The translations under genes were made by a program, and so were the position numbers. Of a DNA stretch of 34,493 nt, positions 8,140-15,806 are shown one piece after another. Every line of letters starts with the position of its first letter. Position 1 is the stretch's first letter. The stretch is from Phyllobacteriaceae bacterium Water-Bin73 (GTDB lineage Bacteria > Pseudomonadota > Alphaproteobacteria > RS24): assembly GCA_900197605.1 (NCBI GenBank), contig FZLQ01000007.1, positions 1-34,493 on the forward strand. Direction: 5' to 3'. A model generated the notes under the pieces. It saw only the letters and a program-made list of their open reading frames with translations. It had not been told where the DNA came from and ran no database searches.

Positions 8140-8667
8140 TTACGGGGCGGGGCAGGCCGCGTCCAGCGCCTTCATGGCGGCGGTGACGCCCTTCAGACTA
8201 TAGCTGTCTGTGGTCAGCGTGCCGCGCGCCGATGTGCCCTTGAAAACCAGCTCATTGCCGCGCTTCATGGCGGTGACAAGGCGGGCTTGGTCGTCGAGTT
8301 TTTCAAGCCAAGCCCATTCATCAGCGCCGTTTTCAACCTGCACGCCGGTGAAGAAACCATATTCATCGCTACCGACACGGGCAAACGGCTCAGAGGTTGC
8401 CGAAAACGGATAGCCGATACGCACCGAGATTTCATTGCGCACACCTTGTCCCGGCCGATGCGAGACAATTAAGAAAATATCGCCGCGCCGCGCCTTTTTG
8501 GGGGTGGAGCGTTTCGGCTCACCGACAATGAAACAGCTTTTCGCCTGTCCGCCATCATTGGCAAACAGCCGCCAATCGCCATATTCGCCGACAAGTCGGT
8601 CATTGGCATGGCTGACAGATAGGGTGCAAAGCCCCAGAATTCCGGCAAAAAGCATCTTTTTCAACAT
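8140..8667 (-). CDS. Invasion-associated locus B (IalB) family exported protein
   Basis: A 175-residue secreted protein. It has a clear signal peptide (Met-Leu-Lys-Lys, a hydrophobic core of about 14 residues, likely cleavage after Ser-His-Ala at about residue 21). The mature domain starts with Tyr-Gly-Asp-Trp-Arg-Leu-Phe and contains Ser-Cys-Phe-Ile-Val, the IalB signature. IalB proteins are periplasmic or envelope proteins common in alphaproteobacteria; despite the name they are not virulence-specific, and their function is unclear. The frame is open to a TTG at 8733 with an AAAGG upstream, but the ATG at 8667 places the signal peptide at the true N terminus, so I prefer it. rlmN follows after 10 nt. 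Confidence 0.82.
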   Translation of the reverse strand: MLKKMLFAGILGLCTLSVSHANDRLVGEYGDWRLFANDGGQAKSCFIVGEPKRSTPKKARRGDIFLIVSHRPGQGVRNEISVRIGYPFSATSEPFARVGSDEYGFFTGVQVENGADEWAWLEKLDDQARLVTAMKRGNELVFKGTSARGTLTTDSYSLKGVTAAMKALDAACPAP

Positions 8668-8752
8668 GAAGAGCAAGTTATGGTGATTTGCGCCAAGAGG
8701 CCAGCCCGCTTTTTCTTGCTTTTGCTGCGCCAATAGCCTTTACTGGAGAAAG

Positions 8753-8792
8753 CGCACGGAATATTGTGCGTGGTTAGAGAGGTCTTAAGACC
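8753..8792. promoter_or_regulatory. Two dyads in the leader of the sigma factor gene
   Basis: A 5-bp inverted repeat with an 8-nt spacer (8753-8757 with 8766-8770) is followed by a perfect 12-bp palindrome GGTCTTAAGACC (8781-8792). The palindrome fills the gap between the SD (AGAGAGG, 8775-8781) and the ATG at 8793. It could be a protein-binding site or a translational control element; no regulator is known. Confidence 0.45.
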
Positions 8793-9446
8793 ATGTCAGC
8801 GAGTGGCCAGAACACCGGCTCCGCGCGAAACGAAGTAGAACGAGACCAAGTCGGTCAGCCAAACCATGCTGCCGCCATTGCGAAAACCGGAACCCAAGAC
8901 ACTAAAGCCGATTTCGCAGGTCTTATCGAAAAGATCGCCGAATCCCAAGATCGCGACGCTTTTGCGGCGTTATTTGCGCATTTTGCGCCACGCCTGAAAG
9001 GCTATTTATTGCGCTTGGGCGCTTCAGACGGCCAAGCCGAAGAGGTTTTGCAAGAAGCGCTGTTAACTGTCTGGCGCAAAGCACATTTATTTGACCGCAA
9101 AAAAGCCGCCGCTTCGACTTGGATTTTCACCATTGCGCGCAATCGGCGGATTGATATTTTGCGCAAAAAGAAATTCCCTGAAATCGATGCCGAAGACCCG
9201 AGCCTTGTGCCTGATGCGCCGCGCCCGCCCGATGAAGAAGTGATTGAGGCGCGCGAAGGCGAGGCGGTGCGCTTGGCGCTTCAAAAATTGCCGGAAGAAC
9301 AGCGAGAATTGGTGCGCTTGGCATTTTATAATGGCTGGTCACATTCGAAAATTGCGGCCGATACCAATCTGCCTTTGGGCACGGTTAAATCGCGCTTGCG
9401 CTTGGCCTTTTCACGTCTGCGTAATGAGCTTGAAGGGCGGCTTTAA
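8793..9446 (+). CDS. ECF sigma factor, ECF11/RpoE-ChrR-like
   Basis: A 217-residue group-4 sigma-70 factor. Region 2 (about residues 52-125) contains Phe-Ala-His-Phe-Ala-Pro-Arg-Leu-Lys-Gly and Thr-Trp-Ile-Phe-Thr-Ile-Ala-Arg-Asn-Arg-Arg-Ile-Asp. Region 4 (about residues 160-212) contains Leu-Pro-Glu-Glu-Gln-Arg and the helix-turn-helix ending Leu-Pro-Leu-Gly-Thr-Val-Lys-Ser-Arg. The wording resembles Rhodobacter RpoE (ECF11), which responds to singlet oxygen and is held by the zinc anti-sigma ChrR. A disordered N-terminal extension of about 45 residues is unusual. No ChrR-like gene lies next to it; the next gene is a quinone oxidoreductase 206 bp on. The subgroup call is from recalled motifs. 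Confidence 0.9.
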   Translation: MSASGQNTGSARNEVERDQVGQPNHAAAIAKTGTQDTKADFAGLIEKIAESQDRDAFAALFAHFAPRLKGYLLRLGASDGQAEEVLQEALLTVWRKAHLFDRKKAAASTWIFTIARNRRIDILRKKKFPEIDAEDPSLVPDAPRPPDEEVIEAREGEAVRLALQKLPEEQRELVRLAFYNGWSHSKIAADTNLPLGTVKSRLRLAFSRLRNELEGRL

Positions 9447-9652
9447 GCCGCCATCAAGCCGCCATCAACCGGCTCTTATTTCCCTTATTTCCTTCATGTC
9501 TCTCATTTTCCGCTTCTCATTATGGGCGATGGGCTTATGATGCCTCCCATGAAAGCATGTGCGGGCGACTTGGTAAAAGCGCGCGCCAGGAAGAAAACCC
9601 CGCGCCGCGTTATTTAAGACGCTTGAAGCGGGCATTTATGAGGGAGATAAAA

Positions 9653-10666
9653 ATGAAAGCTGTATTGTGCAAAGAGTTTGGGCCGCCTGAAAGCTTAGTG
9701 GTCGAAGATATTGCCTCACCCGAACCCGGCCCCGGTGAAGTGGTGTTGGAGGTGCATGCCGCGGCGGTCAATTTCCCTGATGTGCTCATCATTCAAAATA
9801 AATATCAATTCAAGCCGCCTTTGCCATTTGCGCCGGGCGGCGAGGTTGCCGGTGTCGTATCGAAATTGGGCGATGGGGTGAAGAATCTCAAAATCGGTGA
9901 CCGCGTTATCGGCTCATGCGGGCATGGCGGTTATGTCGAAGAAATTGCGCTTCATGAGGGGGCGTGTATTCCGGTGCCTGATGAAATGGATCTCGAGACC
10001 GCCTCGGCACTGGTGCTGACCTATGGCACCTCGCATTATGGTCTGAAAAACCGCGCGCAGTTAAAAGCCGGTGAAACGCTTTTGGTTATGGGCGCGGCCG
10101 GCGGGGTCGGTCTGGCGGCGGTTGAATTGGGCAAAGCCATGGGCGCGCGCGTCATCGCTGCGGCCTCAACCCAAGACAAGCTCGATGTCTGTGTCGCGCA
10201 TGGTGCCGATGAGACGATTCTGTATCCCTCCGGCAAGCTCGACCGTGACCAGCAAAAAGCCTTCTCTGAAGAGATTAAAGCGAAAAGCGGCGGCCAGGGT
10301 GCCGATGTGATTTATGACCCGGTCGGTGACGCTTATGCCGAACCGGCATTGCGGGCGATTAATTGGGAAGGGCGTTATTTGGTTATCGGTTTTGCCGCCG
10401 GTGATATTCCGGCCATTCCGCTCAATCTGGCCTTGCTGAAAAGCTGTCAAATTGTCGGCGTGTTTTGGGGTGCGTTCACGGCGCGTGAGCCGAAAGCCAA
10501 TCAGGCCAATTTGCAAGAATTGATGGACATGTATAAGGCCGGCACAATACGCCCGCATATTTCCGATAAATTCCCGCTCGAACAGGCCGCTGACGCGCTC
10601 AATAAAATGGCCAATCGTGAAGTTAAGGGTAAGGTTATTTTGACCACCGGTCGCAGCGAAGGCTGA
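9653..10666 (+). CDS. NADPH:quinone oxidoreductase, zinc-free MDR family
   Basis: A 337-residue medium-chain dehydrogenase/reductase. The N-terminal GroES-like domain has Ala-Ala-Ala-Val-Asn-Phe-Pro-Asp and Pro-Gly-Gly-Glu-Val-Ala-Gly. The Rossmann nucleotide-binding loop is Gly147-Ala-Ala-Gly-Gly-Val-Gly153. Structural and catalytic zinc cysteines are absent, placing it with quinone oxidoreductases/enoyl reductases rather than alcohol dehydrogenases. It probably reduces quinones or other alpha,beta-unsaturated carbonyls with NADPH in the cytosol. The frame extends upstream to 9557, but the ATG at 9653 has an SD (AGGGAG) and starts with the family's Met-Lys-Ala-Val-Leu. It lies 6 nt before the DMT transporter gene, so they are co-transcribed. 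Confidence 0.92.
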   Translation: MKAVLCKEFGPPESLVVEDIASPEPGPGEVVLEVHAAAVNFPDVLIIQNKYQFKPPLPFAPGGEVAGVVSKLGDGVKNLKIGDRVIGSCGHGGYVEEIALHEGACIPVPDEMDLETASALVLTYGTSHYGLKNRAQLKAGETLLVMGAAGGVGLAAVELGKAMGARVIAAASTQDKLDVCVAHGADETILYPSGKLDRDQQKAFSEEIKAKSGGQGADVIYDPVGDAYAEPALRAINWEGRYLVIGFAAGDIPAIPLNLALLKSCQIVGVFWGAFTAREPKANQANLQELMDMYKAGTIRPHISDKFPLEQAADALNKMANREVKGKVILTTGRSEG

Positions 10667-10672
10667 CCCCGC

Positions 10673-11605
10673 GTGGCTGAAACCCCTGCTGTACCGGCAC
10701 GCCAGCCGGTCGATAATCGCCGCGCGGCCCTATGGCTTCTCGCTTCTGCGACCATGTTCACCTTTACCGGTGTGCTGGTGAAAACGCTGGGTCAGACCCT
10801 GCACCCGTTTGAAATTTCATTTTTTCGCGGGCTGGTCGCACTGGCGGTTATTCTGCCGATTTTCTCGCGCACGGGCGGTATTCGTGCCGGCATGCGGACG
10901 CAAATTCCGCTGCTGCAAATCACCCGTGGTGTGGTCGGCTCGGTGGCGATGTTTTTGGGGTTTTACGCCATTGTCGCCTTGCCATTGGCTGAGGCACAGG
11001 CCATCAGCTTTTCGCGCAATCTGTTTCTGGTGCCGCTCGCCGCTTTTATTTTATCAGAGGCGGTCGGCCCGCGCCGCGCCATTGCCGCATGTGTCGGCTT
11101 TGTCGGCGTGTTGATTATGCTGCGCCCCAATATGGGGGCGGGCGATGCCGGCATGTTGTTGAGCCTGGGCGCGGCGGCTGCTTTGGGGCATGCGTTTTTA
11201 GTCGCGCTGGCGACGGTTTTGGTCAATATCGCGTCGCGCTATGATGGCTCGGTGACGTTGATGTTTTATACCAATACGGTTTCAGTGACGCTGATTGCCA
11301 TTCCAACCTTCTTTGTTTGGCAAACCCCGAATATGAGCGAGTTGATGATGCTGGTGGCGATGGGCATATTGGCGACCGCCTCGCATAATTGTTTCATTCG
11401 GGCTTTTGCGCTGGGCGAGGCCAGTGTGATTGCGCCGGTTGATTATTCGCGGCTTATTTTTGCCGCGCTGGCCGGGTTTGTGGTGTTCTCAACCGTGCCG
11501 GATATTTATACCATTATCGGCGCGCTGATTATTGTCGCCTCGAGCTTTTATATTTTGCGGCGCGAAGCCCAAAGCACCGGTGCGCGCCATCCCCCCTCTC
11601 CTTAA
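10673..11605 (+). CDS. DMT/EamA family membrane transporter
   Basis: A 310-residue inner-membrane protein with about ten hydrophobic segments arranged as two EamA repeats. Family signatures include Ile-Ser-Phe-Phe-Arg-Gly near residue 48 and the second-repeat block Ala-Pro-Val-Asp-Tyr-Ser-Arg-Leu near residue 256. Such proteins export or import metabolites; the substrate cannot be predicted. The start is GTG at 10673, 6 nt after the quinone oxidoreductase stop, without a strong SD, suggesting coupled translation. The stop codon lies inside the first unit of a 13-bp tandem repeat, so repeat expansion would leave the protein unchanged. Confidence 0.9.
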   Translation: MAETPAVPARQPVDNRRAALWLLASATMFTFTGVLVKTLGQTLHPFEISFFRGLVALAVILPIFSRTGGIRAGMRTQIPLLQITRGVVGSVAMFLGFYAIVALPLAEAQAISFSRNLFLVPLAAFILSEAVGPRRAIAACVGFVGVLIMLRPNMGAGDAGMLLSLGAAAALGHAFLVALATVLVNIASRYDGSVTLMFYTNTVSVTLIAIPTFFVWQTPNMSELMMLVAMGILATASHNCFIRAFALGEASVIAPVDYSRLIFAALAGFVVFSTVPDIYTIIGALIIVASSFYILRREAQSTGARHPPSP

Positions 11606-11655
11606 ACCCTCATCTTAAACCCTCATCTTAAACCCTCATCTTAAACCCTCATCTT
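11601..11655. repeat. 13-bp tandem repeat, four perfect units
   Basis: The unit CTTAAACCCTCAT occurs four times without error (11601-11613, 11614-11626, 11627-11639, 11640-11652), followed by a partial unit CTT. The first unit contains the stop codon of the DMT transporter. It shows no dyad symmetry, so it is more likely a slippage-generated minisatellite than a terminator. Confidence 0.97.
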
Positions 11656-11745
11656 GGGCTGCCCGCCAATCAAGGCTTGCGTGGCGGCGGCGGACTGAAT
11701 AGAGTTCCAGCCATATTTACGAACCTCATCTTTGGGAGAGAGATT

Positions 11746-12528
11746 ATGAAACTCGATTCAAATATTACGGCCATTGTTACCGGCGGCGCGTCCGGTCTTG
11801 GCGAAGCGACTGTGCGCCTTTTGGCCGAAAGCGGCGTGAAATGCGGCATTTTCGACCTGAATGAAGAGCGCGGTGAAGCCGTTGCCAAAGACGTTGGCGG
11901 CGCTTTTGCCAAAGTCAATGTCACCTCTGACGAAGAGGTTGATGCAGGTTTTGCAAAAATCCGCGACGCGCTGGGTCAAGAACGTATTCTGGTTAATTGC
12001 GCCGGCACGGGTAATGCGGTGAAAACCGCATCGCGCAATAAAGAGACGGGTGACATTAGTCACTTCCCGCTCGATGCGTTTAATCTGATTATCCAAATTA
12101 ATCTGGTCGGCACATTTCGCTGCATCGCCAAATCTGCCGCCGGCATGATGAGCCTCGACCCGCTGGCCTGTGGCGACCGCGGCGCCATCGTCAATACCGC
12201 ATCGGTTGCGGCTGAAGATGGCCAAATCGGTCAGGCTTCTTACTCGGCGTCAAAAGCCGGTGTTGTCGGCATGACCTTGCCCATCGCGCGCGACTTGTCG
12301 CGTGAGGGTATTCGCGTCAATACGATTTTGCCGGGCATTTTCGACACGCCGCTTCTGGCCGGTGCGCCGGATAATGTGCGTCAGGCTTTGGGCGCTATGG
12401 TGCCTTATCCGTCACGCCTCGGCATGCCGGAAGAATATGCCAAGCTGGCCAAAACCATGTGCGAAGTAAATTACTTTAATGGTGAAGATGTGCGCCTTGA
12501 CGGCGCTATTCGCATGGCCCCCCGCTAG
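11746..12528 (+). CDS. SDR dehydrogenase, 3-hydroxyacyl-CoA dehydrogenase type 2-like
   Basis: A 260-residue classical short-chain dehydrogenase. The NAD-binding Thr12-Gly-Gly-Ala-Ser-Gly-Leu-Gly19 and an Asp near residue 37 (Ile-Phe-Asp-Leu) indicate NAD preference. The catalytic triad is Ser153, Tyr166 and Lys170, with Asn-Cys-Ala-Gly near 84-87. The long segment between strands, Gly-Thr-Phe-Arg-Cys-Ile-Ala-Lys-Ser-Ala, and the C-terminal Asn-Gly-Glu-Asp-Val-Arg-Leu-Asp-Gly-Ala-Ile-Arg-Met match the HSD17B10/3-hydroxyacyl-CoA dehydrogenase type 2 branch. The ATG at 11746 follows a GGGAGAG SD; the open frame upstream to 11677 is not coding-like. Probable role: fatty-acid or branched-chain acyl-CoA oxidation. 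Confidence 0.9.
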   Translation: MKLDSNITAIVTGGASGLGEATVRLLAESGVKCGIFDLNEERGEAVAKDVGGAFAKVNVTSDEEVDAGFAKIRDALGQERILVNCAGTGNAVKTASRNKETGDISHFPLDAFNLIIQINLVGTFRCIAKSAAGMMSLDPLACGDRGAIVNTASVAAEDGQIGQASYSASKAGVVGMTLPIARDLSREGIRVNTILPGIFDTPLLAGAPDNVRQALGAMVPYPSRLGMPEEYAKLAKTMCEVNYFNGEDVRLDGAIRMAPR

Positions 12529-12545
12529 GGGAAAAGGAGCCCCGC

Positions 12546-13010
12546 TCAGATATCCATTTGATGCGAGACAAGCAATTGACAGCCGGCGATCTTCCAAGAT
12601 CCGTCCGGCTGTTTTTGCATCATATAGCGCGCTTTGTGACTGGTGCCGCGATCATCGACCAAATACACATCCTGCAAGCGGATTTCCGGCACATCGGCAA
12701 CGGCCCGCGTCGTGCCGGTAAAGCTGACGCTTTGCGCTATATAAATCGGTCGATAATGCGCCCGCACCATCGCCATAAAGCGATTGGGCGCAACAAATTG
12801 GGCGCGCAAATCGGGCGAGGCAAAGCCGAAAGCAGCGAGGTCGTCATCGCGCCGAAACGCCTCAATTTGTGCGCCGATAATTGTTCGAATGGCTTGGTCG
12901 TGCAGCGCCATTGGCTGATGGCGGTTTTGCAATAGCGCCGTGGCAATGGCCAGCCCCGCGAGCAGCGCCAATACAGCAATATCGGCAAAGCTGATGCGGG
13001 CCTGACGCAT
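12546..13010 (-). CDS. DUF4864 protein
   Basis: A 154-residue protein with one N-terminal hydrophobic segment (about residues 10-27: signal anchor or uncleaved signal) followed by a soluble NTF2-like domain. Blocks such as Ile-Glu-Ala-Phe-Arg-Arg-Asp-Asp, Ala-Phe-Gly-Phe-Ala-Ser-Pro and Phe-Met-Ala-Met-Val-Arg are typical of DUF4864. It is probably periplasmic and membrane-tethered; the function is unknown. Its ATG overlaps the phhB stop by one base (TAATG), so it is translationally coupled to phhB. Confidence 0.8.
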   Translation of the reverse strand: MRQARISFADIAVLALLAGLAIATALLQNRHQPMALHDQAIRTIIGAQIEAFRRDDDLAAFGFASPDLRAQFVAPNRFMAMVRAHYRPIYIAQSVSFTGTTRAVADVPEIRLQDVYLVDDRGTSHKARYMMQKQPDGSWKIAGCQLLVSHQMDI

Positions 13011-13318
13011 TATTTTCCGCGTCCCGCCGCGCCTGCGGTTTTATCCATAAAGCGCGCCAGCTTGACATCAAGCGCCGACAGCCCGCCCGCATCATGGGTG
13101 GTCAGCACCACATTGACGGTTTTATAGACATTGTCCCATTCCGGATGATGGTCCATTTTTTCGGCCTGCATGGCCACACGGCTCATCCAGCCAAAGGCAG
13201 CGTTGAAATCGGCAAAGACGAAAGTCTTTTTTATCGCCTCGCGCCCGCGCAGTTTCGACCAGCCCTTGAGCTTGGCCATGGCGGCTTTTTTCTCACGCGG
13301 TGTTAATTTCTCAACCAT
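13010..13318 (-). CDS. phhB: 4a-hydroxytetrahydrobiopterin dehydratase
   Basis: Pterin-4a-carbinolamine dehydratase recycles the pterin cofactor of aromatic amino-acid hydroxylases. The 102-residue length is typical. The active-site block His57-His58-Pro59-Glu60-Trp61 and the second motif around His75-Asp76 are present, and Trp-Ser near residue 20 is conserved. No phenylalanine hydroxylase gene lies in this window, so its partner, if any, is elsewhere; some family members serve molybdopterin-related or unknown roles instead. It is followed by DUF4864 with a 1-nt overlap. Confidence 0.93.
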   Translation of the reverse strand: MVEKLTPREKKAAMAKLKGWSKLRGREAIKKTFVFADFNAAFGWMSRVAMQAEKMDHHPEWDNVYKTVNVVLTTHDAGGLSALDVKLARFMDKTAGAAGRGK

Positions 13319-13348
13319 GAAAAATCCTTATCGGCTTTGCCCTATGGC

Positions 13349-14392
13349 TTAAGGGCACAAATTGGGCGCGCGCAAATGCACTTTATCAATATCGGCCAAA
13401 ATCTCATCTGTCAGGTCAATATCAACACTGGTCACGGCAAGTTTCAACTGTTCCATGCTGGTCGCCCCGATAATATTGGAGGTCACGAAATCGCGCGTGG
13501 TGACAAATTGATTGGCCAGTTGCGACGCATCAAGCCCGTATTTTTCGGCAATCGCCAAATAGCCGTCAATCGCCTCCTCGGCACCGTCAACTTCATAACG
13601 TTGCAGGCGGTCGAATAATTGTTTGCGCGAGCCTTCAGGTGTCAACCCGCCTTGATATTTGCCGGTCAAATAACCTTGCGCCAAAGGCGAATAGGCCAGC
13701 AGGCCAACGCCTTCGCGGTGGAAAATCTCAGAACTGCCAAGCTCATAAATCCGGTTCAGCAGATTATAAGCATTTTGCACGGACACCATGCGCGGCAGGC
13801 TGTTATCGATTTCTTGATATTGCAGAAATTTCATTATGCCCCAGGGCGTTTCATTGGACAGACCGAAATGACGCACCTTGCCGGCTTTTTGAATATCGCC
13901 CAGCACACCCAGAATATCTTCAATGCGGTTTATCTCGCCGCCCATTTCCTTATGACCCAAGCCGCCAAAAATACGGATCGGGCGGTCGGGCCAATGCAAT
14001 TGATAAAGGTCGATATAATCGGTTTGCAGACGCGCCAGAGTTTTATCAATGGCTTCGTGAATTTGCGCCGCGGTTTGCTCTGTGCCGCTGCCATCATCGC
14101 GAAGCCAATTCATGGGCGAACGACCGGCGACTTTCGAGGCCAGAATAATATCCTCGCGCTTGCCGGTTTTTTGAAACCATGTGCCGATAATTTCTTCTGT
14201 CTTGCCTTGTGTCTCGGCCATTGGCGGCACGGCATACATTTCTGCCGTGTCGAAAAAATTAATGCCCATTTCAACCGCATAGTCCATTTGCTCATGGCCT
14301 TCGGCCTCGGTGTTTTGCTGGCCCCATGTCATTGTGCCCAAGCAAATTGAACTGACCTCAATATCGGTATGTCCCAAGCGACGATATTCCAT
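13349..14392 (-). CDS. tas: Aldo/keto reductase, Tas-like
   Basis: A 347-residue NADP-dependent aldo/keto reductase closely following the pattern of E. coli Tas. It starts Met-Glu-Tyr-Arg-Arg-Leu-Gly, has Gly-Thr-Met-Thr-Trp-Gly-Gln-Gln-Asn near residue 20, and the Tas-type insertion Tyr-Ala-Val-Pro-Pro. The AKR catalytic tetrad is visible as Asp48, Tyr53, Lys87 and His133. It reduces aldehydes or ketones of unknown identity in the cytosol. It lies between the TesA-like gene (14 nt upstream) and phhB (30 nt downstream), probably in one transcript. Confidence 0.93.
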   Translation of the reverse strand: MEYRRLGHTDIEVSSICLGTMTWGQQNTEAEGHEQMDYAVEMGINFFDTAEMYAVPPMAETQGKTEEIIGTWFQKTGKREDIILASKVAGRSPMNWLRDDGSGTEQTAAQIHEAIDKTLARLQTDYIDLYQLHWPDRPIRIFGGLGHKEMGGEINRIEDILGVLGDIQKAGKVRHFGLSNETPWGIMKFLQYQEIDNSLPRMVSVQNAYNLLNRIYELGSSEIFHREGVGLLAYSPLAQGYLTGKYQGGLTPEGSRKQLFDRLQRYEVDGAEEAIDGYLAIAEKYGLDASQLANQFVTTRDFVTSNIIGATSMEQLKLAVTSVDIDLTDEILADIDKVHLRAPNLCP

Positions 14393-14406
14393 AATTTCCC
14401 TCTCCC

Positions 14407-15114
14407 TTATGGTGTGGTGCGTGCCAGCAGCTTTTCGACTGTTGGCAAAATATTGTTGACGATGACCTCAATGCCCTGCGCATTGGGGTGAATACGGTCG
14501 CCTAAATTCAATTTCGGGTCGCCGGCCACACCGTCCAAGAAGAACGGATAAAACACCAAGCCATATTGTTTGGCAAGTTGCGGATAAAGCCGATTGAATT
14601 GCGTTTCATAATGCGCGCCCAAATTGGGCGCAGCCAACATGCCGGCTAGCATGACTTCCAGCCCTTTGGCCTGCAGCGTCTCGATGATTTGGCGCAGATT
14701 TTTATCCGTCACCTGGGGCGCAATGCCGCGTAACATATCATTGGCCCCAAGCTCGACAATCACGGCGTCGGTTTCAGGGCCGATAACCCAATCAAGGCGC
14801 GCCAGCCCACCGGCGCTGGTATCGCCGGACACGCCGCCATTATGAACCGTGACCTGATGCCCGCGTTCGGTGAGCGCGGCTTGCAATTGGGCGGTAAAGC
14901 CGTCGCGCGGCGCAAGGCCATAACCGGCGGTCAGGCTGTCGCCCAGCGCGACCAGATGGACGGGTTTTGTTTCGCCATAGGCAAATGACAGCGCGCTCAT
15001 CCATATGGCGATTAAAAGCGTAAACAAACCGAGTCTGGCGAAAAGTACCGGCAACGGATTTGACGCGGTTTCGCGTTCTATATAGGACAAACGGGCGTTT
15101 GTTTTATCAGCCAT
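14407..15114 (-). CDS. tesA: SGNH-hydrolase arylesterase/lysophospholipase, TesA-like
   Basis: A 235-residue exported GDSL/SGNH esterase. The four catalytic blocks are present: Gly58-Asp-Ser60-Leu (nucleophile Ser60), Gly97 in Gly-Val-Ser-Gly-Asp, Gly113-Ala-Asn115-Asp, and Asp206-Arg-Ile-His209. A hydrophobic segment (about residues 24-46) indicates Sec export to the periplasm. It hydrolyses thioesters, aryl esters or lysophospholipids. Other in-frame ATGs lie at 15129 and 15141; none has a good SD, so the start is uncertain. It is divergent from ybbA-ybbP with about 20 bp between starts, the same arrangement as tesA/ybbAP in E. coli. Confidence 0.9.
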   Translation of the reverse strand: MADKTNARLSYIERETASNPLPVLFARLGLFTLLIAIWMSALSFAYGETKPVHLVALGDSLTAGYGLAPRDGFTAQLQAALTERGHQVTVHNGGVSGDTSAGGLARLDWVIGPETDAVIVELGANDMLRGIAPQVTDKNLRQIIETLQAKGLEVMLAGMLAAPNLGAHYETQFNRLYPQLAKQYGLVFYPFFLDGVAGDPKLNLGDRIHPNAQGIEVIVNNILPTVEKLLARTTP

Positions 15115-15134
15115 ATAAAGGAAGACCATCGGCA

Positions 15135-15806
15135 ATGCCATCTATCGTGATTGAGACCCAAGATTTGACCGTTACCCTGCCCAGTCGCGCCGGTGACGTC
15201 AATATACTTCGCGGCATTGATTTATCCGTCACCCGGGGCGAGACCGTCGGTCTTATCGGCCCGTCGGGGTCGGGCAAAACAACATTGCTTATGGTGCTGG
15301 CCGGTTTGGAGCCGCCGACAAGCGGCGCTGTGGCCGTGGCCGCGCATGATTATGGCGCGATGAGCGAAGATGATTTGGCGCGCTTTCGGCGCACCCATAT
15401 TGGCATTGTGTTTCAAAGCTTTCATCTTGTGCCGACCATGACGGCGCTTGAAAACACGGCTTTGCCGCTCGAATTGGCGGGCGAGAAAGATTGCCGCGCG
15501 CGAGCGGCCGCGATTTTGGCAGAAGTCGGTCTGGCTGACCGGCACGACCATTATCCGACGCAAATGTCCGGCGGCGAACAACAGCGCGTGGCGCTGGCGC
15601 GCGCCATGGTGGCTGACCCGCCGGTTTTATTTGCCGATGAGCCGACCGGCAATCTCGACCAATCGACCGGCGAGAGCATTATGCAACTCATTTTGAACCT
15701 CGCAAAAAACCGCAATGCGACCCTGTTTCTCATCACCCATGACGCCAATCTGGCAGAAAAATGCGACCGCACATTGACCATGCGCGACGGGGTGCTCGTC
15801 GCATGA
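15135..15806 (+). CDS. ybbA: ABC transporter ATP-binding protein, YbbA-like
   Basis: A 223-residue ATPase of the MacB/LolD/YbbA group. Walker A is Gly42-Pro-Ser-Gly-Ser-Gly-Lys-Thr-Thr50, the signature Met-Ser-Gly-Gly-Glu-Gln-Gln-Arg, Walker B [12 protein letters not shown], and the switch His is in Ile-Thr-His-Asp. It partners with the permease encoded next, whose ATG overlaps its stop (ATGA). The ATG at 15135 follows AAGGAAG (15118-15124); the frame is open further upstream but would run into the tesA start. The complex may act on membrane lipids or lipoproteins rather than as a classic importer; that is inferred from the family. Confidence 0.92.
   Translation: MPSIVIETQDLTVTLPSRAGDVNILRGIDLSVTRGETVGLIGPSGSGKTTLLMVLAGLEPPTSGAVAVAAHDYGAMSEDDLARFRRTHIGIVFQSFHLVPTMTALENTALPLELAGEKDCRARAAAILAEVGLADRHDHYPTQMSGGEQQRVALARAMVADPPVLFADEPTGNLDQSTGESIMQLILNLAKNRNATLFLITHDANLAEKCDRTLTMRDGVLVA

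Noticed and set aside
9446-9652. Search for a small ChrR-like anti-sigma gene after the ECF sigma gene
   Set aside because: No frame in this 206-bp gap has a suitable length or the His/Cys zinc motif; only an 11-bp direct repeat near the sigma stop was seen.
13619-14350. Long antisense open frame (243 codons) opposite tas
   Set aside because: The tas frame carries the full AKR tetrad; the antisense frame is a codon-bias artefact.
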